A DNA stretch of 64,000 nucleotides from Streptomyces sp. RPA4-2 (GCF_012273515.2 NZ_CP050975.2:5890001-5954000), one strand, 5' to 3'; shown: positions 26,237-35,052, numbered from the stretch's first letter. Numbers and translations are program-made. The notes: generated by a model not told the origin, from the sequence alone.

Positions 26237-26878
26237 ATGAGGGGCGAACCCAGTTGCCCGAAGTGTGGTGGCCGGGTCAGGGCTCCCGGCCTTTTTGCCG
26301 ACTCCTGGCAGTGCGATGCGCACGGGACCGTGCATCCACTGCAGCCCGTGATCCCGCCCAGCGTCGAGGCCCTCGGTGTCGTGGTGCACCGTGCCCGGGT
26401 GCCGGTATGGATGCCGTGGCCGCTGCCGGTCGGATGGCTCTTCACCGGTGCCGGCTTCGCGGGCGACGACCGCAGCGGCGGGCGCGCGACCATGGTGGCC
26501 TGCTCGGGCCCCGGCCCCCTCGGCGGCATCGGGGAGCTGATCCTGGTCGCCGAGGAGCTCGGCGTCGGCCTCGGCGCGCGCTACGCCGGTATCGACGCGC
26601 CCGACCCCGGGCCCTACATGAGTGTCGAGAAACCGCCGCAGGCCAAGGTCCTCGCGGCCGGCCGGCCCACCCCGCTGTGGCATGTGGCCGGCGCCCCGGA
26701 CGACCGCGCCGTCTTCGCGGGCGAGGCTCTCGGGCTGTGGCTGTGGGCGGTCGTGTGGCCCGAGCAGTCGGGGCTGCTGATGTACGACGAGCTGGTGCTG
26801 ACCGACCTGCGGGACGCGGGGGCGGAAGTGGACCTGCTGCCCTGCGGGGCGCTCTCGCCGCGCATCCTGGAGCCGTAG
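26237..26878 (+). CDS. DUF6758-type conserved actinobacterial protein with zinc ribbon
   Basis: 213 residues (MRGEPSCPKCGGRVRAPGLF). CPKCGG and WQCDAHG suggest an N-terminal zinc ribbon. The rest has conserved aromatic-rich segments (VPVWMPWPLPVGWLFTGAGF, ALGLWLWAVVWPEQSG). Relatives are widespread in streptomycetes and of unknown function. It stands alone, followed by a dispersed repeat. Confidence 0.8.
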   Translation: MRGEPSCPKCGGRVRAPGLFADSWQCDAHGTVHPLQPVIPPSVEALGVVVHRARVPVWMPWPLPVGWLFTGAGFAGDDRSGGRATMVACSGPGPLGGIGELILVAEELGVGLGARYAGIDAPDPGPYMSVEKPPQAKVLAAGRPTPLWHVAGAPDDRAVFAGEALGLWLWAVVWPEQSGLLMYDELVLTDLRDAGAEVDLLPCGALSPRILEP

Positions 26879-27241
26879 CGCTCCACTGGGTCGGGGAGGT
26901 GGCGTCGACGCCGGGCGGGTGGGCGGTGGGCTCAGCGCGGCTCGGCGGACCGGCCCGAGACCCCTGGCATCGAGTGCGCACCTCGGGTGCGGACCGCCGC
27001 CGCGTATCCGGTCCGTCCGGCGCTTGAGGACGGGGCCGTTCAGGCCGATGCGGAGGTCTGGGGGCGGCAGCCCCGGGGCCCACCGGTCGAGCCGGCCGCC
27101 CTCCGGGAACCCAGGAGGTGCCCGAGACGGGGAGGACGTCTCGTAGGGGGTGCACCGCGGTTGCGAGTGTGACAGGGGTACTCGTGAACCCCGTTATCCT
27201 TGGGTGTCCCCTTCCGTGTCGTCACCGCCTGGAGTCGCGTA
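26879..27241. other. 363-bp intergenic region with one dispersed repeat
   Basis: No gene is seen. The part 27008-27074 is the dispersed element listed separately. The sequence just before the PHP gene (TTATCC near 27193) may hold its promoter, but no clear -35 is seen. Confidence 0.4.
27008..27074 (+). repeat. Second copy of the dispersed GTCCGGCG-TTGAGGAC element
   Basis: GTCCGTCCGGCGCTTGAGGA through GGGGGCGGCAGCCCC matches the left half of the 7486-7624 element read on its minus strand, with a few changes. Here it is a single copy rather than an inverted pair. Confidence 0.78.
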
Positions 27242-28099
27242 GTGCGCATCGACCTGCACGCCCACTCCAACGCTTCCGACGGCACGGACACCCCGGCCGA
27301 ACTCGTCCGCAACGCGGCCGCCGCCGGTCTGGACGTCGTCGCGCTGACCGACCACGACACCACCCGCGGGCACGCAGCGGCCGCCGCGGCCCTCCCCGAG
27401 GGGCTCACCCTCGTCGCCGGCGCCGAACTCTCCTGCCGCCTCGACGGCGTCAGCATGCACCTGCTGGCCTACCTCTTCGACCCCGCCGAGCCCGAGCTGC
27501 TCGCCGAGCGCGAGCTGATCCGGGACGACCGGGTGCCGCGGGCCCGGAGCATGGTCGCCAAGCTCCGGGAACTGGGCGTGCCGGTCACCTGGGAGCAGGT
27601 CGCGCGCATCGCGGGCGACGGCTCCGTGGGCCGGCCGCACATCGCCTCCGCCCTGGTCGAGCTGGGGGTCGTGGACACCGTCTCCGAGGCCTTCGGCGGC
27701 GACTGGCTCGCCGACGGCGGCCGGGTCTACGTACCCAGGCACGAGACGGACCCCTTCGACGCGATCCGGCTGGTCAAGGCGGCGGGCGGCGTGACCGTCT
27801 TCGCGCATCCGGCCGCCGTCAAGCGGGGCCGCACCGTGCCGGAGGCGGTCATCGCGGAGCTGGCCACCGCGGGACTCGACGGCATCGAGGTGGACCACAT
27901 GGACCACGAGCCGGCGACCAGGGCGCGGCTGCGGGGTCTCGCGGCCGAGCTGGGACTGCTCGTCACGGGGTCCAGCGACTACCACGGCAGCCGCAAGACC
28001 TGCGTCCTCGGGGAGTACACGACCGACCCCGAGGTGTACGGGGAGATCACCCGGCGGGCCACCGGGGCGTTCCCGGTCCCGGGAACCGGCGGAGCCTGA
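27242..28099 (+). CDS. PHP domain metal-dependent phosphoesterase
   Basis: 285 residues from GTG 27242 (RIDLHAHSNASDGTDTPAEL). The metal-binding motifs are all there: DLHAHSNASDG, LTDHDT, GAELSC, GRPHIA, VFAHPA and GSSDYHG. The family includes 3',5'-nucleoside bisphosphate phosphatases / RNase AM (YciV) that recycle pAp-type nucleotides and trim RNA 5' ends. The exact substrate is not readable. The start GTG coincides with the first conserved residue. Confidence 0.92.
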   Translation: MRIDLHAHSNASDGTDTPAELVRNAAAAGLDVVALTDHDTTRGHAAAAAALPEGLTLVAGAELSCRLDGVSMHLLAYLFDPAEPELLAERELIRDDRVPRARSMVAKLRELGVPVTWEQVARIAGDGSVGRPHIASALVELGVVDTVSEAFGGDWLADGGRVYVPRHETDPFDAIRLVKAAGGVTVFAHPAAVKRGRTVPEAVIAELATAGLDGIEVDHMDHEPATRARLRGLAAELGLLVTGSSDYHGSRKTCVLGEYTTDPEVYGEITRRATGAFPVPGTGGA

Positions 28100-28261
28100 T
28101 CGCCCGCGCCTCGGAACCGTCCCTCGGATCCGGGTCCCCTTCGCACGCACCCGGCGCTGTCCGCCGTGTGCCCCGTTCCGCCCGGCGGAACTCCCTTCCC
28201 CAGCGGTGACTGCTGAACTCGCCGTGCCGCTCTCCCCACCTTCGCAAGGCCTCACTGAACC

Positions 28262-28867
28262 ATGTTCGACCTCGCCGTCTTCGGCTCCCTCTTCCTCACC
28301 CTCTTCGTGATCATGGATCCCCCCGGGATCACCCCGATCTTCCTCGCGCTCACCGCGGGACGCCCCGCCAAGGTGCAGAAGCGCATGGCGTTCCAGGCCG
28401 TCTGTGTGGCGGGCGGGGTGATCGCGGTCTTCGGCCTGCTCGGTCACCAGATCCTGAACTACCTGCACGTCTCCGTGCCCGCGCTGATGATCGCGGGAGG
28501 GCTGCTGCTCCTGCTGATCGCCCTCGACCTGCTGACCGGCAAGACCGACGAGCCGAAGCAGACCAAGGACGTCAACGTCGCCCTCGTACCGCTCGGCATG
28601 CCGCTGCTCGCGGGCCCCGGTGCGATCGTGTCGGTGATCCTCGCCGTGCAGAAGGCGGACAGCGTCGCCACGCAGGTGTCCGTGTGGACCGCGATCCTCG
28701 CCATCCACGTCGTGCTGTGGGTGGTCATGCGCTACTCGCTGCTGATCATCCGCGTCATCAAGGACGGGGGCGTGGTGCTGGTGACCCGGCTCGCGGGCAT
28801 GATGCTCTCGGCGATCGCCGTCCAGCAGATCATCAACGGCGTCACACAGGTCGTCCGGGGCGGTTGA
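28262..28867 (+). CDS. MarC family integral membrane protein
   Basis: 201 residues and six membrane helices in the MarC/UPF0056 pattern: FGSLFLTLFVIMDPPGITP near the start, LMIAGGLLLLLIALDLLTGK in the middle, and the second-half repeat PLGMPLLAGPGAIVSVILAV. The transport function is unproven. Its stop lies inside a 20-bp tandem repeat. Confidence 0.93.
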   Translation: MFDLAVFGSLFLTLFVIMDPPGITPIFLALTAGRPAKVQKRMAFQAVCVAGGVIAVFGLLGHQILNYLHVSVPALMIAGGLLLLLIALDLLTGKTDEPKQTKDVNVALVPLGMPLLAGPGAIVSVILAVQKADSVATQVSVWTAILAIHVVLWVVMRYSLLIIRVIKDGGVVLVTRLAGMMLSAIAVQQIINGVTQVVRGG

Positions 28868-28915
28868 GCGGCCTCCGGGGCGGTTGAGCGGCCTCCGGGG
28901 CGGTCGGCGGCCTCC
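28857..28915. repeat. 20-bp tandem repeat spanning the marC-like stop codon
   Basis: GGGGCGGTTGAGCGGCCTCC occurs twice exactly (28857-28876, 28877-28896), then once with changes to 28915. Copy one contains the TGA of the MarC gene. Confidence 0.85.
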
Positions 28916-28942
28916 GGTGCCGCGACGGTCCTCTCGTATACG

Positions 28943-28980
28943 CAAAGCCCCGTACGGCGTCGATGCCGTACGGGGCTTTG
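28943..28980. terminator. Perfect 16-bp bidirectional hairpin terminator
   Basis: CAAAGCCCCGTACGGC (28943-28958) pairs exactly with GCCGTACGGGGCTTTG (28965-28980), loop GTCGAT. It lies between the convergent MarC and small-protein genes, with A-rich and T-rich flanks fitting both strands. Confidence 0.9.
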
Positions 28981-29020
28981 AAGTCTGAGACGTCCGGGAC
29001 GTCCGAGAGGTGTCCGCGGG

Positions 29021-29173
29021 TTACGAGGCGGACGAATCGGCCGGGCGGATCCACAGTCGCTGCCCTATGGCGGCGGCCTGCTGAACGATCCGGTTGACGG
29101 AGGCGGCGTCAACGACGGTGCTGTCCACGGGCGTGCCGTTGACATCGTCGAGTCGCATGATTTCGAAGCGCAT
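29021..29173 (-). CDS. Conserved 50-residue protein (MRFEIMRLDDVNG...)
   Basis: A small gene with start ATG 29173 behind GAAGGGAGAAGCCC and stop TAA at 29021. The protein begins MRFEIMRLDDVNGTPVDST and ends RLWIRPADSSAS. Near-identical small proteins are common in streptomycetes. The function is unknown. It ends at a strong bidirectional terminator and diverges from the NYN gene. An ATG eight codons upstream (29197) directly abuts an AGGAGG and is less likely. Confidence 0.8.
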   Translation of the reverse strand: MRFEIMRLDDVNGTPVDSTVVDAASVNRIVQQAAAIGQRLWIRPADSSAS

Positions 29174-29218
29174 GGGCTTCTCCCTTCGTCTGGTCATCCT
29201 CCTGAGGAGAACTACTCG

Positions 29219-29401
29219 GTGGTGGCGTGCGAGCTGAATCAGTCCCCGCTTCCGTTCGTATTCAACGGTGTGCGTGTTACAAACATTCCCTACGCTAAGG
29301 AAATTTTTCGAGAACCTAATTACCGCCTGGTAAGAAGTGTGGAGGAGACTGAACGGGACCAGTTGTGTTCGAAGCGTGACCGCCGGGAGAATGGGGGGTG
29401 A
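29219..29401 (+). CDS. Possible 60-residue leader ORF coupled to the NYN gene
   Basis: GTG 29219 is nine bases after GAGGAG. The ORF ends TGA 29399-29401, overlapping the NYN start ATG by one base. Its codons (ATT, TTT, AAT, GTA) are far richer in A and T than neighbouring genes, and the peptide (NQSPLPFVFNGVRVTNIPYA) matches nothing I know. It could simply be an AT-rich promoter region that happens to be open. Kept at low confidence because of the coupling arrangement. Confidence 0.25.
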   Translation: MVACELNQSPLPFVFNGVRVTNIPYAKEIFREPNYRLVRSVEETERDQLCSKRDRRENGG

Positions 29402-30297
29402 TGAACGACGACCTCGCGGCGCTCGGCGCCCGCATCGACCGCACGAACGAGCTGCTTCAGCGCATGCTCGCCGAGGTGGCGAAGACGCCCTCGACCCACG
29501 CGATCTTCGTCGACGCCGGGTACCTGTACGCGGCCGGGGGACGGCTCGTCGCCGGGACCGAGGACCGCCGCTCCTTCGACCTCGACGCCGAGGGCCTCAT
29601 CGAGGCACTCATCGACAAGGCCCGCACCATCTTCGCGGACAGCAGGCTGCTGCGGGTGTACTGGTACGACGGCGCGCGTCGCCGCATCCACACCGCGGAG
29701 CAGCAGTCGATCGCCGAACTCCCGGACGTCAAGGTGCGGTTGGGCAACCTGAACGCCAACAACCAGCAGAAGGGCGTCGACTCCCTCATCCGGTCCGACC
29801 TGGAGTCCCTGGCCCGGCACCGCGCCATCAGCGATGCCGCCCTGCTCGGGGGCGACGAGGACCTGGTGTCGGCGGTCGAGGCCGCGCAGGGGTACGGGGC
29901 GCGGGTCCACCTCTGGGGCATCGAGGCGCCCGAGGGCCGCAACCAGGCCGAGCCGCTGCTCTGGGAGGTCGACAGCCAGCGCACCTTCGACCTCGACTTC
30001 TTCAAGCCCTACGTGTCCCGTCGGACCGCCACCACGTACGACGCGAGCGCGGTGAGCCGGCCCACGCGTGAGGACGTGCGGTTCGTGGGTGCGCAGATCG
30101 CCGCGAAGTGGCTGGCCGCGCGGGGGCGCGAGGCGCTGGTGGACCTGCTGCCGGGCCATCCGTATCTGCCCGGCTCGGTGGACCAGGACCTGCTGGTCGA
30201 GGCGGAGGGGCTGCTCCAGTACTCCCTGCGGGGGCAGGCGGATCTGCGCCGGTCCCTCCGGGACGGCTTCTGGGAGCATCTGCAGGCGCAGTACTGA
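29401..30297 (+). CDS. NYN domain (PIN-like) ribonuclease-like protein
   Basis: 298 residues (MNDDLAALGARIDRTNELL). A short N-terminal coil precedes the NYN domain, with acidic metal-site residues in AIFVDAGYLY, QQKGVDSLI and LLGGDEDLVSAVE and the fold segment VHLWGIEA. A C-terminal helical region (IAAKWLAARGREALVDLLPG) is conserved in actinobacterial relatives. A role in RNA cleavage is inferred from fold. GTG 29398 is an alternative start one codon upstream. Confidence 0.88.
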   Translation: MNDDLAALGARIDRTNELLQRMLAEVAKTPSTHAIFVDAGYLYAAGGRLVAGTEDRRSFDLDAEGLIEALIDKARTIFADSRLLRVYWYDGARRRIHTAEQQSIAELPDVKVRLGNLNANNQQKGVDSLIRSDLESLARHRAISDAALLGGDEDLVSAVEAAQGYGARVHLWGIEAPEGRNQAEPLLWEVDSQRTFDLDFFKPYVSRRTATTYDASAVSRPTREDVRFVGAQIAAKWLAARGREALVDLLPGHPYLPGSVDQDLLVEAEGLLQYSLRGQADLRRSLRDGFWEHLQAQY

Positions 30298-30385
30298 CCG
30301 GTCCCCGGTCTCCGCCCCCTGTTGCCGTCCCCGGTCGGTCTCCGCCGCGCGGTTCGTCCGCCACGGGCCACGGGTCGCCGGCCAC

Positions 30386-30444
30386 GGGTCACGCGGTGGC
30401 GGGTCACGGGTCACGCGGTGGCGGGTCACGGGTCACGCGGTGGC
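30386..30444. repeat. 22-bp tandem repeat at the end of the hydrolase gene
   Basis: GGGTCACGCGGTGGCGGGTC... repeats at 30386, 30408 and (partly) 30430. The third copy includes the stop codon of the minus-strand hydrolase, so the array abuts the gene. Confidence 0.85.
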
Positions 30445-31299
30445 GGCGGTGTCCCAGAAATCGGCGAGGGCGCGGGCGGTCGGCAGGGGCTGGTCCGTGT
30501 TGGGGGAGTGCTCGGCGCCCTGCACGACCGTGCGCCGGGCGTCGAGACGTACGGCCATGTCGTCCAGCAGCTCCACCGGCCAGGTGTCGTCCTGCGAGCC
30601 GGACAGGACGTGCTTCGGCAGCCGCACGGCGGCCAGCTCGGCGACGCGGTCGGGCTCGATGCACAGCTGACGGCCCGTCGCGATCAGCTGGGCGGGACTG
30701 GTGGCGAGCCAGCGGCGCCGCAGGTCGTCGCGGTCGTCCAGCCCCGCGTCGAGTTCTCCGGTCTCGGTCTCCTCCGGCGGCTCCATCGCCTGGATCGCGT
30801 CCCACACCTGGCCCATGTCCATCACGGCGAGCGCGTCCCGGAGCAGCTTGACGCGCTGCTGCTGGGAGACGGAGATCTGGGCGGGGCCCGACGCCATCAG
30901 GGTGAGCGAGGCGAAGGGGGCCGGGTCGAGAAGGACGGCGGCCCGGGAGACCTGTCCGCCGAGGGAGTGCCCGACGAGGTGCACGGGCACCGCCAGGGCC
31001 GCTGCCTGTGCGAGTACGTCACGCGCCAACTCCTCCTGCGCGTAAGCCGTTTCGTCGCGCTCGGGCCCCTCGCTCTCGAACTGTCCACGTCCGTCGACGG
31101 CGACGGTCCGGTACCCGCGCGCCGCCAATGGTTCGTGCAGCGCGATGAAGTCCTCCTTGCTCCCGGTGAAACCCGGCAGGAGCAAGGCGGTTCCCCGTAC
31201 GGCGGTTCCGGCATCGATCACCGCGAACTCGCCGCGGGCGGTGCCCAGCCGGTACGCGCGCGCTCCGGCCGGCGGGACGAAGGAGGGGGGACGGCTCAT
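30433..31299 (-). CDS. Alpha/beta hydrolase
   Basis: 288 residues from ATG 31299 (MSRPPSFVPPAGARAYRLG). Nucleophile motif VGHSLGGQ, acid in GSQDDTWP and histidine in QGAEHSPNTD form a complete catalytic triad. GTALLLPGFTGSKEDF holds the oxyanion region. It is cytosolic with an unknown substrate; the fold is used by esterases and C-C hydrolases. No clear ribosome-binding site is seen before the ATG. Confidence 0.88.
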   Translation of the reverse strand: MSRPPSFVPPAGARAYRLGTARGEFAVIDAGTAVRGTALLLPGFTGSKEDFIALHEPLAARGYRTVAVDGRGQFESEGPERDETAYAQEELARDVLAQAAALAVPVHLVGHSLGGQVSRAAVLLDPAPFASLTLMASGPAQISVSQQQRVKLLRDALAVMDMGQVWDAIQAMEPPEETETGELDAGLDDRDDLRRRWLATSPAQLIATGRQLCIEPDRVAELAAVRLPKHVLSGSQDDTWPVELLDDMAVRLDARRTVVQGAEHSPNTDQPLPTARALADFWDTAATA

Positions 31300-31406
31300 G
31301 GTTCCGAGGCTAGCGGGCGGGGCCTGGTGGCCCACTGTCCGGGGCGTCTGTTCGGGTCGTCGGGGCGCCTGCCTACGGCGCCGGGCGGGTGATGTGCGGG
31401 AACACC

Positions 31407-31444
31407 GATGGCCCGGCCCCCCGAAAGCGGGGGACCGGGCCATC
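31407..31444 (-). terminator. Strong hairpin terminator after the DEAD-box helicase
   Basis: GATGGCCCGG (31407-31416) pairs with CCGGGCCATC (31435-31444), and CCCCCG with CGGGGG inside, with one mismatch and loop AAAG. It lies 10 bases past the helicase stop on the minus strand. Confidence 0.85.
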
Positions 31445-31454
31445 GGGCTGTGGA

Positions 31455-33869
31455 TCAGCTCTCCGCGGGCTCCGCGACAGCGGCGGCCTTGCGGGTACGG
31501 CGGCGCGGCTTGGCCTCGTCCGTCTCCGGGGTCACCGCGGCCTCCGCGGTCTTGCGGGTGCGGCGGCGCGGCGTGACGGGTGCCTCGGCGGTGTCCGCGG
31601 TCGCCTCGGTGGCCACCTCGGGCGTGGCCTTGGTGGTCGCCTTGGCGCGCGTACGGCGCGGCTTCGGCTCCGTGGCCTCGACGGCCTCGGCGACCTGGGC
31701 GGGCGCCTCGGTCGTGGCCACCGCGGCCTTGCGCGTACGGCGCGGCTTGGCGGCCGGCGCCTCCGCGACACCCTCAGCCGTGTCGACCGCGGCCTCGGCG
31801 CTCTTGCGGGTGCGGCGGCGCGGCCCGGCCTCCGGCGCCTCGACGGCGGCCGTCAGGGGCGCGCTGTCCGCCTCGACGGTCTCCGCGACGGCCTTGCGGG
31901 TACGGCGACGGGGCTTGGCCTCCGCGGTCTCCGCGGTGTCAACGGCACTGTCCACGGCGGGAGTTGCCGCGGTCGTGGCCTTGGCTCGGGTGCGGCGCGG
32001 CTTGGTCTCGGTGACCTCCGGCGTGCCCTCGACCGTGTCGAGGACGGCCTCCGCGGCCTCCGCGGTCTTGCGGGTGCGGCGGCGCGGCTTGGTGGCCGGA
32101 GCCTCCGCGACCGTCTCGGCGGGCGACGCGGCGACGGTCTCGGCGACCGCGACGGGCTCCGCGACGACAGCGACGGTCTCGGCCGGGGCCTGTGCCGTCC
32201 TGCGGGTGCGGCGGCGCGGCTTGGTGGCCGTGGCGTCCGTGCCCTCGACCGTCGTGAGCACGGTCTCCGCGGCCTCGGGCGCGGCCGACGGCTCGACCGC
32301 CTCGGTGGCCGTGGCGACCGCCACCGGCTCCGACGCACCGGCGCGCGTGCGGCGACGGCGGCGCGGCGTACGGGGCTCGGTGGCCTCCGTGGCGGCGGGC
32401 TCGGCCGGAGTCTGCGGCGCGGATGTCGTCGACGCGCCGGACGTGCCGGCGGTCTCGTCCATCGGTGTGCCGTTGCGCGTACGACGGCGACGGCGCGGGG
32501 TGCGGTCCGGACGCTCCCGCTCCCGCTCACGCTCGACGGCAGGCGCCGAGGTGCGGCCACCGCGGCCGCGCGGACCGCGGCCACCGGTCTCGCCGAGATC
32601 CTCGACGGCCTCCGCCGAGAGCCCGGCGCGGGTGCGCTCGGAACGCGGCAGGACACCCTTGGTGCCGGCCGGGATGCTGAGTTCCTCGAAGAGGTGCGGG
32701 GACGTGGAGTACGTCTCCGGCGGGTTGTTGAAGCCGAGGTCCAGCGCCTTGTTGATGAGCTGCCAGCGCGGGATGTCGTCCCAGTCGACGAGGGTGATCG
32801 CGATGCCCTTGGCACCCGCGCGGCCGGTCCGGCCGATGCGGTGCAGGTACGTCTTCTCGTCCTCGGGGGACTGGTAGTTGATGACGTGGGTGACGCCCTC
32901 GACGTCGATACCGCGGGCCGCGACGTCGGTGCAGACGAGGACGTCGACCTTGCCGTTGCGGAAGGCGCGCAGCGCCTGCTCGCGGGCGCCCTGGCCGAGG
33001 TCGCCGTGGACCGCGCCGGAGGCGAAGCCGCGCTGCTGGAGCTGGTCGGCGAGGTCGGCCGCCGTCCGCTTGGTGCGGCAGAAGACCATCGCGAGCCCGC
33101 GGCCGTCGGCCTGCAGTATGCGTGCGACCAGCTCGGGCTTGTCCATGTTGTGCGCGCGGTAGATGAACTGCGCGGTGTTCGCGACGGTCGCGCCCGCGTC
33201 GTCCGGCGCGGTGGCGCGGATGTGGGTGGGCTGCGACATGTAGCGGCGCGCGAGGCCGATGACCGCACCCGGCATGGTCGCCGAGAACAGCATGGTCTGG
33301 CGGCGGGCCGGCAGCATGTTCATGATCTTCTCGACGTCGGGCAGGAAGCCCAGGTCGAGCATCTCGTCGGCCTCGTCGAGGACGAGGGCCCTGATGTGCT
33401 TGAGGTCGAGCTTCTTCTGGCCCGCGAGGTCCAGCAGCCGGCCCGGGGTGCCGACGATGACGTCGACGCCCTTCTTGAGGGCCTCCACCTGGGGTTCGTA
33501 CGCCCGGCCGCCGTAGATGGCGAGCACGCGGACGTTGCGGACCTTGCCCGCGGTCAGCAGGTCGTTCGTCACCTGGGTGCACAGCTCGCGCGTCGGGACG
33601 ACGACGAGAGCCTGCGGCGCGTCGGTCAGCTGCTCGGGCCGGGCGCGGCCCGCCTCGACGTCGGCGGGGACGGTGACACGCTCCAGGAGCGGGAGGCCGA
33701 AGCCCAGCGTCTTGCCGGTGCCGGTCTTGGCCTGGCCGATGACGTCGCTGCCCGAGAGGGCGACGGGGAGCGTCATCTCCTGGATGGGGAAGGGGTTGAT
33801 GATGCCGACGGCCTCAAGGGCTTCGGCCGTCTCGGGAAGGATTCCGAGCTCTCGGAAAGTCGTAGTCAG
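31455..33869 (-). CDS. rhlE: DEAD-box RNA helicase (RhlE-like) with arginine-rich repeat tail
   Basis: About 804 residues. The helicase core is complete: Q motif ELGILPETAEALEAVGI/PFPIQE, AKTGTGKT, PTRELC, TPGRLLD, DEAD, SATMP, VFCRTKR, TDVAARGIDV and HRIGRTGRAG. From about residue 420 the tail holds about 11 copies of PRRRTRK/PRRTRAK separated by Ala/Glu/Thr-rich spacers, a probable RNA-binding disordered region. Conserved sequence starts at LTTTFRELG, but no ATG/GTG/TTG is near; CTG 33869 behind AGAGGCAGCACC is the best start, while the next in-frame ATG is about 100 codons upstream. It unwinds structured RNA and is a mycobacterial Rv3211 counterpart by position. Confidence 0.9.
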   Translation of the reverse strand: MTTTFRELGILPETAEALEAVGIINPFPIQEMTLPVALSGSDVIGQAKTGTGKTLGFGLPLLERVTVPADVEAGRARPEQLTDAPQALVVVPTRELCTQVTNDLLTAGKVRNVRVLAIYGGRAYEPQVEALKKGVDVIVGTPGRLLDLAGQKKLDLKHIRALVLDEADEMLDLGFLPDVEKIMNMLPARRQTMLFSATMPGAVIGLARRYMSQPTHIRATAPDDAGATVANTAQFIYRAHNMDKPELVARILQADGRGLAMVFCRTKRTAADLADQLQQRGFASGAVHGDLGQGAREQALRAFRNGKVDVLVCTDVAARGIDVEGVTHVINYQSPEDEKTYLHRIGRTGRAGAKGIAITLVDWDDIPRWQLINKALDLGFNNPPETYSTSPHLFEELSIPAGTKGVLPRSERTRAGLSAEAVEDLGETGGRGPRGRGGRTSAPAVERERERERPDRTPRRRRRTRNGTPMDETAGTSGASTTSAPQTPAEPAATEATEPRTPRRRRRTRAGASEPVAVATATEAVEPSAAPEAAETVLTTVEGTDATATKPRRRTRRTAQAPAETVAVVAEPVAVAETVAASPAETVAEAPATKPRRRTRKTAEAAEAVLDTVEGTPEVTETKPRRTRAKATTAATPAVDSAVDTAETAEAKPRRRTRKAVAETVEADSAPLTAAVEAPEAGPRRRTRKSAEAAVDTAEGVAEAPAAKPRRTRKAAVATTEAPAQVAEAVEATEPKPRRTRAKATTKATPEVATEATADTAEAPVTPRRRTRKTAEAAVTPETDEAKPRRRTRKAAAVAEPAES

Positions 33870-34244
33870 GGTGCTGCCTCTTCTGTGTACGCGGTGCGAG
33901 GCGAGCGCGGGGGTCGTGACGGGGACCGTGCCGGGGACGTCGGCCGCTTGTCGGGCGGGCCGAGTGGCATGGGACCACTGCCGACGCTCGAGCGCTCGTA
34001 CCGCTGAGGGTCCCTCCGGATGTCGTACGCATCGTGCCGTACGGACGAGAGGGCTGTCGGGTCGGAGCCGATCGGGCCACCGACCGGGCATCCTCATTCG
34101 TGCGGCCCGTCGAATACTCGCCGGGCGCATTACCACCATACCCCGGAATCGCGCATACGCGATGGCCGATTTGGTCACGTAGTCGTCGTCACACTGGATG
34201 AGCAGGGACTTCCCTGTTGCGGCGCGCGGGCTATTGTGCGCTTC
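33870..34244. promoter_or_regulatory. 375-bp divergent region: helicase leader and leaderless promoter
   Basis: No gene is supported. Long untranslated leaders are usual for RNA helicase genes, and this may be one. CAGGGA-CT-TCCCTG at 34203-34216 is a palindrome. TATTGT at 34232-34237 lies seven bases before the ferritin-like ATG, predicting a leaderless message. Confidence 0.5.
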
Positions 34245-35006
34245 ATGACGACGCCTGACAACGCCGCTGACACGTCCGCCGAGGCACCCGGCACCACCAC
34301 CCCCGCGGCCACCGGAGTCGCCGCGCGGGACTGGGACACGGCGTCCGCCGACCCCCAGTACCGCGCCGCGGTCGTGGACCTGCTCGGAGCGCTCGCGTAC
34401 GGCGAGCTGGCGGCGTTCGAGCGGCTCGCCGAGGACGCCAAGCTGGCGCCGACGCTGAGCGACAAGGCGGAGCTGGCCAAGATGGCGTCGGCCGAGTTCC
34501 ACCACTTCGAGCGGCTGCGGGACCGGCTCTCCGGGATCGGCGAGGAGCCGACCGGGGCGATGGAGCCGTTCGTCGCCGCGTACGACGGTTTCCACAAGCA
34601 GACCGCGCCCTCGGACTGGCTGGAGGGGCTCGTCAAGGCCTACGTCGGCGACTCGATCGCCAGCGACTTCTACCGGGAGGTCGCCGCGCGGCTGGACGAG
34701 GACACGCGCGGTCTCGTCCTCGGCGTCCTGGACGACACCGGGCACGCGAGTTTCGCCGTGGAGAAGGTCCGTGGCGCGATCGACGCGGACCCGCGGTTGG
34801 GCGGCCGGCTCGCGCTGTGGGCGCGGCGGCTGATGGGCGAGGCGCTCTCCCAGTCGCAGCGGGTGGTCGCGGACCGCGACGCGCTGTCGACGATGCTCGT
34901 GGGCGGCGTGGCGGCCGGCTTCGACCTCGCGGAGGTCGGCCGGATGTTCTCGCGGATCACCGAGGCCCACACGAAGCGGATGGCGGCGCTGGGCCTGGCG
35001 GCCTAG
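34245..35006 (+). CDS. Ferritin-like fold protein (Rv3210c type, MiaE-related)
   Basis: 253 residues. A Thr/Ala-rich start is followed by a four-helix bundle. Candidate di-iron ligands are Glu in GELAAFERLAED and the E-x2-H in SAEFHHFERLRDR, with a second set near DSIASDFYREVAARL and LDDTGHASFAVEKV. Relatives are annotated as tRNA 2-methylthio-N6-isopentenyl adenosine hydroxylase-like; that activity is not shown for actinobacterial members. It diverges from the DEAD-box helicase as in mycobacteria. Probable leaderless start. Confidence 0.85.
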   Translation: MTTPDNAADTSAEAPGTTTPAATGVAARDWDTASADPQYRAAVVDLLGALAYGELAAFERLAEDAKLAPTLSDKAELAKMASAEFHHFERLRDRLSGIGEEPTGAMEPFVAAYDGFHKQTAPSDWLEGLVKAYVGDSIASDFYREVAARLDEDTRGLVLGVLDDTGHASFAVEKVRGAIDADPRLGGRLALWARRLMGEALSQSQRVVADRDALSTMLVGGVAAGFDLAEVGRMFSRITEAHTKRMAALGLAA

Positions 35007-35052
35007 GTTCCGGGCGTCGCGGCGGGGCGAACGTTGCCCGCCGCGGCACTAG

